From: Planctomycetota bacterium
Lineage (GTDB): Bacteria; Planctomycetota; Phycisphaerae; WQYP01
DNA length: 38,480 nucleotides
Direction of reading: 5' to 3'
Assembly (NCBI GenBank): GCA_021819825.1
Contig: JAKAEZ010000022.1
Location: forward strand, 1 to 38,480
Under the pieces are notes generated by a model. It was not told where the DNA came from. It saw nothing but the letters and a program-made list of their open reading frames with translations, and searched no databases. Numbering within the stretch: position 1 is the first letter of the stretch; each line of letters begins with the position of its first letter. Made by a program: the position numbers and the translations under genes. Shown here piece by piece: positions 19,177 through 28,119 of the stretch.

Positions 19177-20487
19177 ATGCCTACGTATTCTTACAAAGCG
19201 CTGAACGCTTCCGGGCAAACGATTAAAGGCGATGTGGATGCCGCCAGTTCTGATGAAGCTATTTCTAAGCTTCGGGCCCAGGGCAACTTCCTCACTGAGC
19301 CGCCGCGGGAAAAGGGCGTTAAAAAAACCAAAGCCAAAGCCGGCGCAGTGCCTGCGCCGGAACAGCAAATGGCCAGCTTTGCCCCCAAGAAAAAGAAAAA
19401 AGGAATTAATGACATCACCTTTACCGTTGGTAAGGTTTCCCGCAAACACCTCACGCAATTCACCCGGCAGATGTCCACCCTGCAGGACGCCGGCCTGCCG
19501 ATTCTCCGCAGCTTGAAAATTCTTCAGCAGCAGCAGAAGGCCGGTCTGCTTAAAAATACGCTTGAAGCCGTAGCCGCCGATGTCGAAGGCGGTATTACCC
19601 TTTCAGAATCCATGAATCGCCATCCGAAAGTGTTTGACCGTCTGTATGTCAACATGGTGCAGGCGGGTGAAACCGGCGGTGTATTGGATGTTATTCTCCA
19701 GCGTCTGGCCGATTTCATGGAAAAAGCCGAAAAGCTCAAACGCCGTATCAAGGGTGCCATGATTTATCCCATCGTGGTGGTGTCCTTCGCCATTCTGATG
19801 GTGACCGGCATTATGATTTTCGTTATTCCAAAATTCAAAAAATTGTTCGCGTCGTTTAAGACCGGCTTGCCGCAAATTACCATCATGCTCATGAACTTCT
19901 CGCACTGGGTGGCCAAGGAATATGGCTGGGCCTATATTCTGGGATCTCCCTTCGCGATCTGGTTCCTGCTGAAAATGATCGGTAAAACCGGCCCCGGCCG
20001 CACCGCCCTGGATTGGATCAAACTCCGCATCCCGGTGATGGGCAAAATTGTTTCCAAGGGAACTGTCGCCCGGTTTACCCGTACGCTGGGCACCCTGTTG
20101 GCCGCCGGCGTGCCGATTCTGGAAGCCATTAACATTACCCGCGACACCTGCGGCAACAAAATGTTTGAAAAAGCCATGCAAAGAGTCCATGACGCCATCC
20201 GTGAGGGTGAAGGCTTTGCCACGCCGTTGCGTAATTCCCGCGTCGTGGATTCCATTGTCGTCAACATGATTGACGTGGGTGAAGAAACCGGCGACATGGA
20301 CAAAATGTTGACAAAAATCGCCGATAATTACGATGAAGAAGTGGACGTACTGGTCACCAGCCTGGTAAGCCTGTTGGAACCGATCATGATTGTGGTACTG
20401 GGTACCATCGTCGGCTTCATCGTGCTGGCCGTGTTCCTGCCGTACATCAAGCTGCTATCGACAGTAGGCGGCGGCGGGGGAGGATAA
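19177..20487 (+). CDS. gspF: Inner-membrane platform protein GspF/PilC
   Basis: This 436-residue polytopic platform protein couples the assembly ATPase to pilin insertion. The N-terminus MPTYSYKALNASGQTIKGDVDA is typical. Two GspF domains each carry a family motif: FTRQMSTLQDAGLPILRSL with the following VQAGETGGVLD, and FTRTLGTLLAAGVPILEAI with VGEETGDMDKML. Membrane segments follow each domain (for example around YPIVVVSFAILMVTGIMIF and the last 40 residues). It ends in a Gly6 tail. AAGGAG precedes the ATG. About 90 bases separate it from the IVP cassette. Confidence 0.93.
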   Translation: MPTYSYKALNASGQTIKGDVDAASSDEAISKLRAQGNFLTEPPREKGVKKTKAKAGAVPAPEQQMASFAPKKKKKGINDITFTVGKVSRKHLTQFTRQMSTLQDAGLPILRSLKILQQQQKAGLLKNTLEAVAADVEGGITLSESMNRHPKVFDRLYVNMVQAGETGGVLDVILQRLADFMEKAEKLKRRIKGAMIYPIVVVSFAILMVTGIMIFVIPKFKKLFASFKTGLPQITIMLMNFSHWVAKEYGWAYILGSPFAIWFLLKMIGKTGPGRTALDWIKLRIPVMGKIVSKGTVARFTRTLGTLLAAGVPILEAINITRDTCGNKMFEKAMQRVHDAIREGEGFATPLRNSRVVDSIVVNMIDVGEETGDMDKMLTKIADNYDEEVDVLVTSLVSLLEPIMIVVLGTIVGFIVLAVFLPYIKLLSTVGGGGGG

Positions 20488-20508
20488 GCCCGCAGGGCCG
20501 TAGGGCCG

Positions 20509-21067
20509 TAGGTTACAGGTTACAGGGGACAGGTTACAGGGACGGCGACGGAGGTGACAGGGCGGGATACCAAATAGCCCCCGGCTTGCCGGTGGGCCAC
20601 GAACGGCCACGAACGGCCAGGGACGGCGACGAAGGTTACAGGTTATAGGGAACAGGTTACAGGGACGGGACCGGGACGCAGGAGTTGGGAGTCGGAATTT
20701 AGCCGGCGGCATAGGGCCGCCGGGACCGCCGGGAATGCCGAGAATGGTGAAATATGAAAAACAATGAAAACATTACAATGACCACGGATCACGGAGCAGC
20801 ATCACTGATCAATGATCTCGGATCACGGATCAACAAACAAGGAATTCCGCAAATATTGATCAGTCCCGGCGCGCCGGGTTTGATCACTGAGCGGCAACGC
20901 CGCGCCGCGTACCGCAGGCGTCCCGCCTGCCCCGAATGCAGGCAAGATGCCCGCCCCACAAATTACGCCCGCGCAGCGGTTCCCTATTCTTCTAACTCCT
21001 CGCGGCATCAGCCGCTCACCCCTGTAACCTGTCCCCTGTCCCCTGTCACCTCGCCGCCGCGGCGGCG
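20509..21067 (+). repeat. Composite fold-back module at the first pseudopilin gene
   Basis: It starts 22 bases after the gspF stop with TAGGTTACAG and the heptamers GTTACAG, GGGACAG, GTTACAG (20509-20541). GC hairpins, a second GTTACAG run near 20637-20660, TGATCAA-type heptamers and the reverse-oriented arm 21021-21050 (CCTGTAAC, CTGTCCC, CTGTCCC, CTGTCACC) follow. A perfect 16-bp palindrome at 21052-21067 encodes the Arg-rich residues just before the processing site. The second half is inside the reading frame of the pseudopilin. Confidence 0.8.
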
Positions 21068-22127
21068 TGCCGCGTTCTCCCTTATCGAGCTGCTGGTGGT
21101 GATCAGTATTATCGCCATTCTCATGGCTATTTTGCTGCCCGCGTTGTCCAAGATTCTCTCGGAAGCCCACGGCACCGCCACGCAGGAAGAAATGTCCGCC
21201 ATCAGCTCCGCCTGCTTAAGCTACGAAGCCACCTTCAACGCCTACCCCGGCCCCTTCAGCGAAGCCGATATTTCGCAGCAGTTGGTAAAGGACAGCAGCG
21301 GCAACGTCATCACCGGAACACAAAACATGCTCATTGGTTTGATGGGCACGATGTATAACGTGCAGCCGAATAACGGAGTGGGTTCTCCCACATTACCATC
21401 CGGGGCGGATTACGTGCAGGTCAACAACACCGGATCGGACTCGACCGCGCTGCCGTCCGTTTACGTCACCAACCCCTTGGGCAGCGGCCCGATTGATTAT
21501 GGCAACGGCGGCGTGCAGAAAGCATCTTTTTTTAATCCGCAATCGGTCGATTTGCTGCCGGAACCCCCCAGCTTGGCGACATCCGCCCCGGTAGTTGCAC
21601 CAGGCGGTGGTGCAATGGCGAAGCCTTGGCTGCCCACGCTTTATGACGCCTACCCCGATGGCCTGCCCATTTTGTATTACCGCAAAAACCCCGGCATGCC
21701 GGGAGCAACGGGTGTCCCAGTCTGGCTTAGCGCGGGGAATGCCGGTGGTGCCGCTGGAACCGGCGCTGCATACTACCTCGGCGATAACCGTCCTTACACG
21801 GATAGCGGAGGCGGGACGTATCCCGCACTGGTCGTCAAGAACGGTGCTGGTACGACGTATCCGCAGGACAACACGGGTCAGGTTGTATCCTGCTATAGCA
21901 CCGCATATTCCAACGATCTTAACTTTTTCGCCAACACCGTTGTGAATCAGTCACTTGTTACCGGCTACAACCCGCTTGCCGCCAATGGACAGGGTTATCC
22001 GGTCCAAGGCGATTTCGTGATGATCAGCGCCGGTGCCGATCACACCTACGGCTTTAACACGGTTGGCTACGCCGGTACCGTGCCCATACCAACATCCGAC
22101 GACATCGTAGTGTTTGGAGGACAGTGA
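20754..22127 (+). CDS. gspG: Pseudopilin, GspG-like, with repeat-encoded leader
   Basis: This 457-residue protein has a processing site between Ala107 and Phe108, before the hydrophobic helix FSLIELLVVISIIAILMAILL with Glu at +5. The mature part, about 350 residues, ends DDIVVFGGQ, and DFVMISAGADHTYGF resembles GspG C-termini. The first 107 residues are encoded by the repeat module. No ATG, GTG or TTG lies in frame between residue 36 and the site, so the leader is at least about 72 residues, against the usual 6-20. The ATG follows GGTGAAAT. It heads a series of pseudopilin genes. Confidence 0.8.
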   Translation: MKNNENITMTTDHGAASLINDLGSRINKQGIPQILISPGAPGLITERQRRAAYRRRPACPECRQDARPTNYARAAVPYSSNSSRHQPLTPVTCPLSPVTSPPRRRAAFSLIELLVVISIIAILMAILLPALSKILSEAHGTATQEEMSAISSACLSYEATFNAYPGPFSEADISQQLVKDSSGNVITGTQNMLIGLMGTMYNVQPNNGVGSPTLPSGADYVQVNNTGSDSTALPSVYVTNPLGSGPIDYGNGGVQKASFFNPQSVDLLPEPPSLATSAPVVAPGGGAMAKPWLPTLYDAYPDGLPILYYRKNPGMPGATGVPVWLSAGNAGGAAGTGAAYYLGDNRPYTDSGGGTYPALVVKNGAGTTYPQDNTGQVVSCYSTAYSNDLNFFANTVVNQSLVTGYNPLAANGQGYPVQGDFVMISAGADHTYGFNTVGYAGTVPIPTSDDIVVFGGQ

Positions 22128-22198
22128 AGCGCTCCGCTTCAATGACCAATGATCACTGATCAATGATCAAAAATAAGCAATGCAATGAGTAGACAATC

Positions 22199-23152
22199 AT
22201 GAATATGGATATGAACAAGAAGTTAGAAGTTAGAAGTGAGAAGCAAGAAGCAAATGGAAGCGTAGCGCGTCCAAATTCTTCTAACTCCTCGCGGCAACAG
22301 CCGCGCCCCCCCGTAACCTGTAACCTGTCCCCTGTCACCTCGTCCCGCGCAGCGGGATTTACGCTCATTGAGATTCTCGTTGTGCTTTCCATTATTGTTC
22401 TGCTGATCGCGATATTGGTTCCCGCAGCCATTTTGGCGGAACGGTACGCATACAGCAGCGCCACCCAGGGCGATCTGGCGGCCATTGGTCAGGCCTTAAG
22501 CGTCTATCATTCCGACTTTAATATGTACCCCGATTCAGATTTGTGCGCCAGCGCCACGAACCTGTATCCCACCGCGCCCAACGGGGGAATCCTATCCGGC
22601 CACGCCGACGACTACCTCGCCGAATGTTTGCTCGGCTACCTGCCCGGAATTGCGGATGGCTACCCCGCCTCAGGCCCCGGCTACACGGGCACGGGGACGG
22701 GCAGCAGCTTTCCCAATACCGCTGGCTTCGCCATGCAACCGTACAAAAAAGTCTATGGCCCCTACATGCCCACAAATGCCCAAAACATTACGCCCGATGG
22801 CACCGGCAACTATTACTTCTCCGGCGATTTCCCGCCCACCGCCGGCGTTCCCATGCCGATCCTCTATTTTTCGGCGACAACTTCGCCGTCCTCGAGCTTG
22901 ATCTTCGGGCCTACGCCTGGTGTTGGCGTATTTTGCAGCGCCGACGATCCCGGCACTATCCCCGACGCCGCCACCACGATGCAGTCTCCGCCCACTGCTG
23001 CGAACTTATTTTTCCAACTTATCGGCGACAAAACCGGAATCAACGACGCATCCGGTGGAACTATCACTGGCCGCAACAGCTACCTGCTGGTAGCCCCCGG
23101 CCCATCGCAAGCCGCCTACGGCGGCGACAGCCTGGTTTATGGAGGACAGTGA
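22199..23152 (+). CDS. Pseudopilin, second GspG-like, with repeat-encoded leader
   Basis: This 317-residue protein is predicted to be cleaved after Gly53, before FTLIEILVVLSIIVLLIAILV. The mature part, about 264 residues, opens like GspG (ATQGDLAAIGQALSVYHSDFNMYP) and ends DSLVYGGQ, matching the GGQ end of the preceding protein. Two GspG-like paralogs in a row suggest different fibre subunits. The leader is encoded by TTAGAAG-type heptamers, TCTAACTCC, a CGCGGC/GCCGCG hairpin and CTGTAAC heptamers. The only start codons in the leader are ATGs at codons 1, 3 and 5. Confidence 0.78.
   Translation: MNMDMNKKLEVRSEKQEANGSVARPNSSNSSRQQPRPPVTCNLSPVTSSRAAGFTLIEILVVLSIIVLLIAILVPAAILAERYAYSSATQGDLAAIGQALSVYHSDFNMYPDSDLCASATNLYPTAPNGGILSGHADDYLAECLLGYLPGIADGYPASGPGYTGTGTGSSFPNTAGFAMQPYKKVYGPYMPTNAQNITPDGTGNYYFSGDFPPTAGVPMPILYFSATTSPSSSLIFGPTPGVGVFCSADDPGTIPDAATTMQSPPTAANLFFQLIGDKTGINDASGGTITGRNSYLLVAPGPSQAAYGGDSLVYGGQ
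22220..22361 (+). repeat. Heptamer module inside the second GspG-like gene
   Basis: The left part is GAAGTTA/GAAGTTA/GAAGTGA. The right part is its reverse type, TCTTCTAACTCC, then a CGCGGC-AACA-GCCGCG hairpin. The reverse-oriented GTTACAG-family arm (22311-22339) follows, and last a CCCGC/GCGGG hairpin that encodes the residues before the processing site. All of it lies within the open frame. A TGATCA-type array (ATGATCA, CTGATCA, ATGATCA) lies just upstream at about 22147-22168. Confidence 0.75.
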
Positions 23153-23208
23153 CAGCCAGTGACCAATGATCACTGATCAATGATCAATGATAAGGAGTTG
23201 GCGACGGA

Positions 23209-23830
23209 GGTTACAGGGGACAGGGGACAGGTTACAGGGGATGGGACGGGGAGTCGGAATTTAGCCGGCGGTCCCGGCGCGCCGGGACCGCCGGGACGCC
23301 GGGATCCTACCGGGAATGTTAGCTGGGACGGAACTCGATGGGTAATGAGTAATGAGTAAAAATGAGGATGGAAACAAAAAGCTTTTAATAATGAGTAATG
23401 AATAATGAATAACAACAAAACAATTTCACCACAAAGGCGCGAAGACACAACGAACGATCTTCGGCGTATAACTGGATCGCCGTTGCCCAGCAATTCCCCT
23501 CGCCCCTCTGTGTCCTCTGTGATCTCTGTGGCTAACAACAATGACCAAATACCAATGCCCAATGGTCAAAAACAAGGAACTCCAAAAAGATTGATCATTG
23601 AGCGGCAGCGCCGCGGGACCGGGCCACAGAGGACACAGAGACCACAGAGTCAAGGGCGGGTGGGGACACCCGCGCTCCCAGCCCGCGCCGCGTACCGCAG
23701 GCGTCCCGCCTGCCCCGAATGCAGGCAGGATGCCCGCCCCACAAATTACGCCCGCGCAGCGGTTCCCTATTCTTCTAACTCCTACCTCCTACCTCCTAAC
23801 TCCTCGCGTAAATCCCGCGCAGCGGGATTT
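23209..23830 (+). repeat. Composite repeat module at the GspH-like gene
   Basis: The left arm 23209-23240 is GGTTACAG, GGGACAG, GGGACAG, GTTACAG, the same unit order as the right arm of the IVP cassette. AATGAGT/AATGAAT heptamers follow, then 9-base units CCTCTGTGT (about 23500-23530) and their inverse CCACAGAGG (about 23625-23650). A roughly 85-base GC-rich core shared with three other pseudopilin leaders comes next, then TCCTACC/TCCTAAC heptamers. A perfect 9-bp hairpin at 23810-23830 ends exactly at the processing-site codons. Confidence 0.75.
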
Positions 23831-24580
23831 ACCATGGTCGAGCTTCTCACCGTGCTGGCGATCATGGTCATTGTCGCGGCGATTTCCATTCCGGCGTTCG
23901 CCGCGCTATTTGCCGGTAACAACATGGTTCAGGCGCAGAATCAGCTCTCCGCGGCCGTGGCCGGTGCCCGCACGCTGGCCATTCAGAACCATACCGATGT
24001 GGCACTGATATTTTTTGAAGAGCCCGGCCACACCGCAGAAAGCGCGTATGCCTATGAAAAAATGTCGCCCGGCGGATATTTCGGCACGTACACCTACTTC
24101 CAGCCGATGCTGCAGGAATCGGTCCAATATCTACCCAAGGGCGTATATGTTGCCACATTAATCGGCGGGGTAACCGGCACGCCCATTTACGACTACAGCG
24201 GCTTGGCTCTCCCACCAACCGTGACCACGACCCCTTTTCCCAACAATAACGCTGATCGCGCCATCGTCTTTAACGCCAATGGCCACCTGACAATCGTCAA
24301 CCAGCTTAACGTGATCTGGCCGGAAACTACCGCATTCCCGACCGGCTCGACAAACTGGGGAACCATCAACACTACCATTGTCGGTGGTGCCCCCGAGCCT
24401 AACGGCACCTACGCCCGGACCGCCGTCAACTTCGGCCCCAGTTCGCCCGGCTTTATCCTTTTTGAGCCGGCTAATTTGCCGGCCGCGGACACCGCCACAC
24501 AGTCGGCCCTGGGCACGTACCTGGCCGCCAACAGCGATATCACGATGATCAGTACGTATACGGGGAACGTGATTCGATGA
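23405..24580 (+). CDS. gspH: Pseudopilin, GspH-like, with 141-residue leader
   Basis: This 391-residue protein has a processing site after Gly141, followed by FTMVELLTVLAIMVIVAAISIPAF with Glu at +5. The mature part of 250 residues has the GspH/FimT feel: a single helix followed by AVAGARTLAIQNHTDVALIF. The leader is the longest of the set and is built from 9-mers, heptamers and the shared GC core (RRRPACPECRQDARPT). The only in-frame ATG near the site encodes the Met at +3 and would remove the signal. It sits between the two GspG-like genes and the GspI-like gene. Confidence 0.75.
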   Translation: MNNNKTISPQRREDTTNDLRRITGSPLPSNSPRPSVSSVISVANNNDQIPMPNGQKQGTPKRLIIERQRRGTGPQRTQRPQSQGRVGTPALPARAAYRRRPACPECRQDARPTNYARAAVPYSSNSYLLPPNSSRKSRAAGFTMVELLTVLAIMVIVAAISIPAFAALFAGNNMVQAQNQLSAAVAGARTLAIQNHTDVALIFFEEPGHTAESAYAYEKMSPGGYFGTYTYFQPMLQESVQYLPKGVYVATLIGGVTGTPIYDYSGLALPPTVTTTPFPNNNADRAIVFNANGHLTIVNQLNVIWPETTAFPTGSTNWGTINTTIVGGAPEPNGTYARTAVNFGPSSPGFILFEPANLPAADTATQSALGTYLAANSDITMISTYTGNVIR

Positions 24581-24588
24581 CCACGATT

Positions 24589-25045
24589 GGTTACAGGTTA
24601 CGGGGGACGGCGACGGAGGTTACAGGGGAGCGGGCGAGGGGACGGATTGGGAGTCAGAATTTAGCCGGCGGCATAGAGCCGCCGGGACGCCGGGACGCCG
24701 GGACGCCGGAGGATTTGGTGAAATATGACAAACAATGACAACATAACAATGACCACGGAACAAAGACCAACATCAATGATCACTGATCACGGATCACGGA
24801 TCAATAAACAAGGAATTCTGCAAATATTGATCAGTCCCGGCGCGCCGGGTTTGATCACTGAGCGGCAACGCCGCGCCGCGTACCGCAGGCGTCCCGCCTG
24901 CCCCGAACGCAGGCAGGATGCCCGCCCCACAAATTACGCCCGTGCGCCGCTTCCCTATTCTCCTAACTCCTCGCGGCATCAGCCGCGCCCCCCTGTAACC
25001 TGTAACCTGTCCCCCGTAACCTCGTCGCGGCCCCGCCGCGCCGCC
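24589..25045 (+). repeat. Composite fold-back module at the GspI-like gene
   Basis: GGTTACAG-GTTACGG heptamers (24589-24605) begin nine bases after the gspH-like stop, with another GTTACAG near 24616. The middle is nearly identical to the module of the first pseudopilin. The reverse arm lies at 24992-25021 (CCTGTAAC, CTGTAAC, CTGTCCC, CCGTAACC). A CGCGG/CCGCG hairpin ends at the codons before the processing site. Confidence 0.78.
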
Positions 25046-25891
25046 TTCAGCCTGGCCGAGATACTCATCGCCATTTTCGTATTAAGCATCGGCCTGATCA
25101 TGATCGCCGCGGTATTTCCCGTGGCCGCCAAATGGACCGCCCAAGACGCCCAAACCTCCATCGCCCAAGTGATTGCCAAAAATGCTGTCGCGCAGATCCG
25201 AACGCAATTCCTTGCCGGGGCCGTGCTTCCGCTGAACACCACCGCCCAGCCCTTTACCGGTTACGGGCCGTTCGTCTACTCCTTCGGAAACTCACAGCCA
25301 CTTCAGTTCGGCACACACCAGGCGTTTACCGCCACAAACTACGCCCCATTCCCGGTCGACCCGGCCCCAGCCGCCCCAACGCCTGCCCCAGTACCGCCGC
25401 CCGGTTCGTATTATTGGAGCGCCGTGATAGTCCCTGCCACCAGCGGGTATGCCGGGGTCGCACCATTCACAACTATGGACGCCAACTCTTACACCATCTA
25501 CCTCTTCGTGTTCAATAAAGGTGAGCAATCCAACACCTTCGCGGCCACGGCACCCAATCCGTCATTCCCCGCAGGTAACACGCTCCTGCCTATGCTCCCG
25601 GACGCACAGAACTCGGTACCGAGTTTCCGCTCTTTTTACCCGCAGCTTTTCGAGGGGGAATACAAATACGCCGCCCCGGCTATGCCGGTTGACTCGCTGG
25701 GCGTCGATGTTAATACCGGAGGCGTGTTCCGGCTCATAACGGACCCCGCTACCAACGCCCTTGTGCCAACCGGACTGGCGGGCGGTTCGGTAATAAACAG
25801 GACCAGCGATTACGTCATTTTTGCTCCGCCCGCGATCGGCCAGACTTCCAGCCCTCTGATATATGTGTATGTGACGACGGTGAACCTGTAA
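24725..25891 (+). CDS. gspI: Pseudopilin, GspI-like, with repeat-encoded leader
   Basis: This 388-residue protein is cleaved, by prediction, between Ala107 and Phe108, before FSLAEILIAIFVLSIGLIMIAAVFP; the A-E-I-L-I-A-x-F-V-L-S-I-G pattern is typical of GspI. The mature part is about 281 residues. The first 100 residues are nearly the same as in the GspG-like gene at 20754, although the mature domains are unrelated, so the leader DNA was duplicated or converted separately from the pilin part. The start context GGTGAAATATG is also shared. The nearest possible alternative start is a TTG at codon 35. Confidence 0.77.
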   Translation: MTNNDNITMTTEQRPTSMITDHGSRINKQGILQILISPGAPGLITERQRRAAYRRRPACPERRQDARPTNYARAPLPYSPNSSRHQPRPPVTCNLSPVTSSRPRRAAFSLAEILIAIFVLSIGLIMIAAVFPVAAKWTAQDAQTSIAQVIAKNAVAQIRTQFLAGAVLPLNTTAQPFTGYGPFVYSFGNSQPLQFGTHQAFTATNYAPFPVDPAPAAPTPAPVPPPGSYYWSAVIVPATSGYAGVAPFTTMDANSYTIYLFVFNKGEQSNTFAATAPNPSFPAGNTLLPMLPDAQNSVPSFRSFYPQLFEGEYKYAAPAMPVDSLGVDVNTGGVFRLITDPATNALVPTGLAGGSVINRTSDYVIFAPPAIGQTSSPLIYVYVTTVNL

Positions 25892-25920
25892 CAATGATCA
25901 CGGATCAATGACTGATGATC

Positions 25921-26396
25921 AATGAATAATGAGTAATGAATAATGAGTAAAAATGAGGATGGAAACAAAAAGCTTTTAATAATGAGTAATGAATAATGAA
26001 TAACAACAAAACAATTTCACCACAAAGGCACGAAGACACAACGAACGATCTTCAGCGCGTAGCTGTGGCTAGCATCAATGATCAAAGATCAATGACCAAT
26101 GATCAAAAACAAGGAATTCCAAAAAAGTTGTTTCCCGGCACGCCGGGATTGATCATTGAGCGGCAGCGCCGCGCCACGTACCGCAGGCGTCCCGCCTGCC
26201 CCGAATGCAGGCAAGATGCCCGCCCCACAAATTGCGCCCGCGCAGCGCTTCCCTATTTTCCTAACTCCTATCTCCTAACTCCTCAATGCTCGGCCAACTC
26301 CTATCTCCTAACTCCTAACTCCTCGCGGCATCAGCCGCGCCCCCCTGTAACCTGTAACCTGTCCCCTGTCACCTCGTCCCGCCGCCGGGCGGGCTT
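25921..26396 (+). repeat. Composite repeat module at the GspJ-like gene
   Basis: AATGAAT/AATGAGT heptamers (25921-25951 and around 25980-26000) precede and include the start. An 80-base stretch around 25940-26040 is nearly identical to the one before the GspH-like gene. Inside the frame follow the shared GC core, two TAACTCC-type runs, a CGCGGC-ATCA-GCCGCG hairpin, the reverse GTTACAG-family arm (26344-26373) and a CCCGCC/GGCGGG hairpin at the processing-site codons. Confidence 0.75.
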
Positions 26397-27969
26397 CACG
26401 CTCGTCGAGATGCTTGTGGCCTTGAGTATTCTGATCATCCTCATGGCCGCGGTTGGCGAAATCTTCAGCCTGGCGGGTCGCACGGTGCGTGTGGGGCAGG
26501 CCACGCTCGCGGCGATGAGTTCCATCCGCGCGGTGGAATCGCAAATCGCCCGTGATATTCACCACTTGGACACCAATGGCTTTCTAATTATCCGTCAGCG
26601 CTATTACGCCCCCCAGTGGATGCCGGGCGTGCAATACGAGCCGGGCGACGAGGTTTATGATCTGGCTACCGCCCGCTACTTCTACTGCCAGCAGGCTAAC
26701 ACCACCGCACCCGGCGCGACGACCACCAGCGAACCGCCGACGAAGGCCCCCTACAGTAACAGCACTTGGCTGAACCTCACAGGTTTTCCCGGCCAGCCGC
26801 CGATCTGGAGGGCCGACCAATTGTCTTTCATGGAAACCGGCAACTTCTATGGACGCACCGGCAGCATCCAGGCCGGTAGGACGTCCATGATCGACAACCT
26901 TACTTCCAATAAAGCTATCGTCTGGTTCGGCCAGCTCACGGCCTCCTATGGCCCAGCCGCACTGAACTACAAAACCGGGCCTGCGACTTTCGCCCCCAAC
27001 CCCACTAACCGCACCGAACTTGACGACGCCGAGCAGCCCTATTGGAGGCAGAATAGCTGGGTTCCCATGGGCATGCCGCCATCCGGCGAAACCAGCGGCC
27101 AATTTTACTTTGGCCGCCAAGCCATATTGCTGGAGCCCAACGGTCTTAGCCAGGTCCTCAACGGAACCCCGCCAAACGCGGCAAATTCCTACATCTACAA
27201 CAATCCTTTCTTCAACTCCCAAAATTCCACGAATTCCGGGACGCTTGTCTACACATTCGCGCCGGCAGGTGAATCCCTGCGGCCCGTTATCACCTCCTCC
27301 CGCCTCGACGCGGCCTATGACGCCGTCCCAGCGGCAGCCGTACACGCGATCGGTGTTTCACCCGGTTCCACAATCAACTACGTTTCCCCGAGCGGTGTGG
27401 GGACCATTGAGGCGTACCTTAGCAGCCTACCGCTTAGCGCCACGGCGATCGGCTCAATTGCGGACTTCTTCTGCTACCGCTACTCCACGCTCATAACCCC
27501 CGCAGCATCAGAACAGCCCAAGGCACCACCGCTGAGTGCCGCACAGACTATCGTCCAGATGCTCAATGGGTACGCTCGCATGACCCCCATCATGCTTCAG
27601 GGTGTACCGAGTTTTTCAGTGGACTGGACGGATGGACTGACCAGCACCTATGCGACCGGAGCGGAAAACACCAAGGCCCTGAATTGGTACGGGCTCAACG
27701 GCAACACTGGTTCGCCAACCTCAAACGGCTACCCCACCCCCGCGAACACCAATGGGCCGTGGCTCCCCTCAACACTGAACAACGGGACGACGCCCATTCT
27801 CGTTCAGGGCAACAGTAACCCTGCTTCCCTGAATCCGGTATACGTGTTCTACGCCGGGAACAAGGCCGAGTGGCCTAAAGCCTTGAAAATAACCTACGCG
27901 GTGACCGACCCGAACAACCGCCTCCAAGGCGGACGGTTTGTCACGCAGGTGGTAGAGCTGCCGCAGTAG
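25996..27969 (+). CDS. gspJ: Pseudopilin, GspJ-like, large, with repeat-encoded leader
   Basis: This 657-residue protein has a processing site after Gly133, then FTLVEMLVALSILIILMAAVGEIF with Glu at +5; T-L-V-E-M-L-V-A-L-S-I is typical of GspJ. The mature part of 524 residues is more than twice the usual GspJ size, and starts VESQIARDIHHLDTNG, as expected for the GspJ core. The rest is rich in Asn, Ser, Thr, Tyr and Pro and has no motif I recognise. A final VTQVVELPQ ends the protein, similar to the LKILPQ end of the next one. Confidence 0.75.
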   Translation: MNNNKTISPQRHEDTTNDLQRVAVASINDQRSMTNDQKQGIPKKLFPGTPGLIIERQRRATYRRRPACPECRQDARPTNCARAALPYFPNSYLLTPQCSANSYLLTPNSSRHQPRPPVTCNLSPVTSSRRRAGFTLVEMLVALSILIILMAAVGEIFSLAGRTVRVGQATLAAMSSIRAVESQIARDIHHLDTNGFLIIRQRYYAPQWMPGVQYEPGDEVYDLATARYFYCQQANTTAPGATTTSEPPTKAPYSNSTWLNLTGFPGQPPIWRADQLSFMETGNFYGRTGSIQAGRTSMIDNLTSNKAIVWFGQLTASYGPAALNYKTGPATFAPNPTNRTELDDAEQPYWRQNSWVPMGMPPSGETSGQFYFGRQAILLEPNGLSQVLNGTPPNAANSYIYNNPFFNSQNSTNSGTLVYTFAPAGESLRPVITSSRLDAAYDAVPAAAVHAIGVSPGSTINYVSPSGVGTIEAYLSSLPLSATAIGSIADFFCYRYSTLITPAASEQPKAPPLSAAQTIVQMLNGYARMTPIMLQGVPSFSVDWTDGLTSTYATGAENTKALNWYGLNGNTGSPTSNGYPTPANTNGPWLPSTLNNGTTPILVQGNSNPASLNPVYVFYAGNKAEWPKALKITYAVTDPNNRLQGGRFVTQVVELPQ

Positions 27970-27976
27970 CGGCAGC

Positions 27977-28080
27977 AATGAGACGTCCCGGCGCGCGGGA
28001 CTTAATGAGACATTCGCCCGATTGGCGAATTTAATGAGACGGCCTGATGGCCTTAATGAGACGGCCGCCTCTGCGGCCTT
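27977..28080 (+). repeat. Four AATGAGAC-hairpin units before gspK
   Basis: Four tandem units of 27, 29, 22 and 26 bases each consist of AATGAGAC, a different small palindrome and TT. The stems are GTCCCG/CGGGAC, ATTCGCC/GGCGAAT, GGCC/GGCC and GGCCGC/GCGGCC. The reverse unit GTCTCATT-AAGGCCGCAAGGCC-ATCTCATT lies about 130 bases downstream inside the gspK frame (about 28212-28241). Confidence 0.8.
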
Positions 28081-28119
28081 AATAAAAAATGAAGTGCCTC
28101 TAACTATGAGGAATAAACC

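Noticed and set aside
24794-24979. Minus-strand ORF over the leader core (and its twin near 20930)
   Set aside because: It is the reverse of the GC-rich repeat core; it has no ribosome site and the plus-strand pseudopilin frame is better supported.
16425-26373. CRISPR array explanation for the dense repeats
   Set aside because: Units are 7 or 9 bases in direct phase without constant-length unique spacers, and no cas gene is present.
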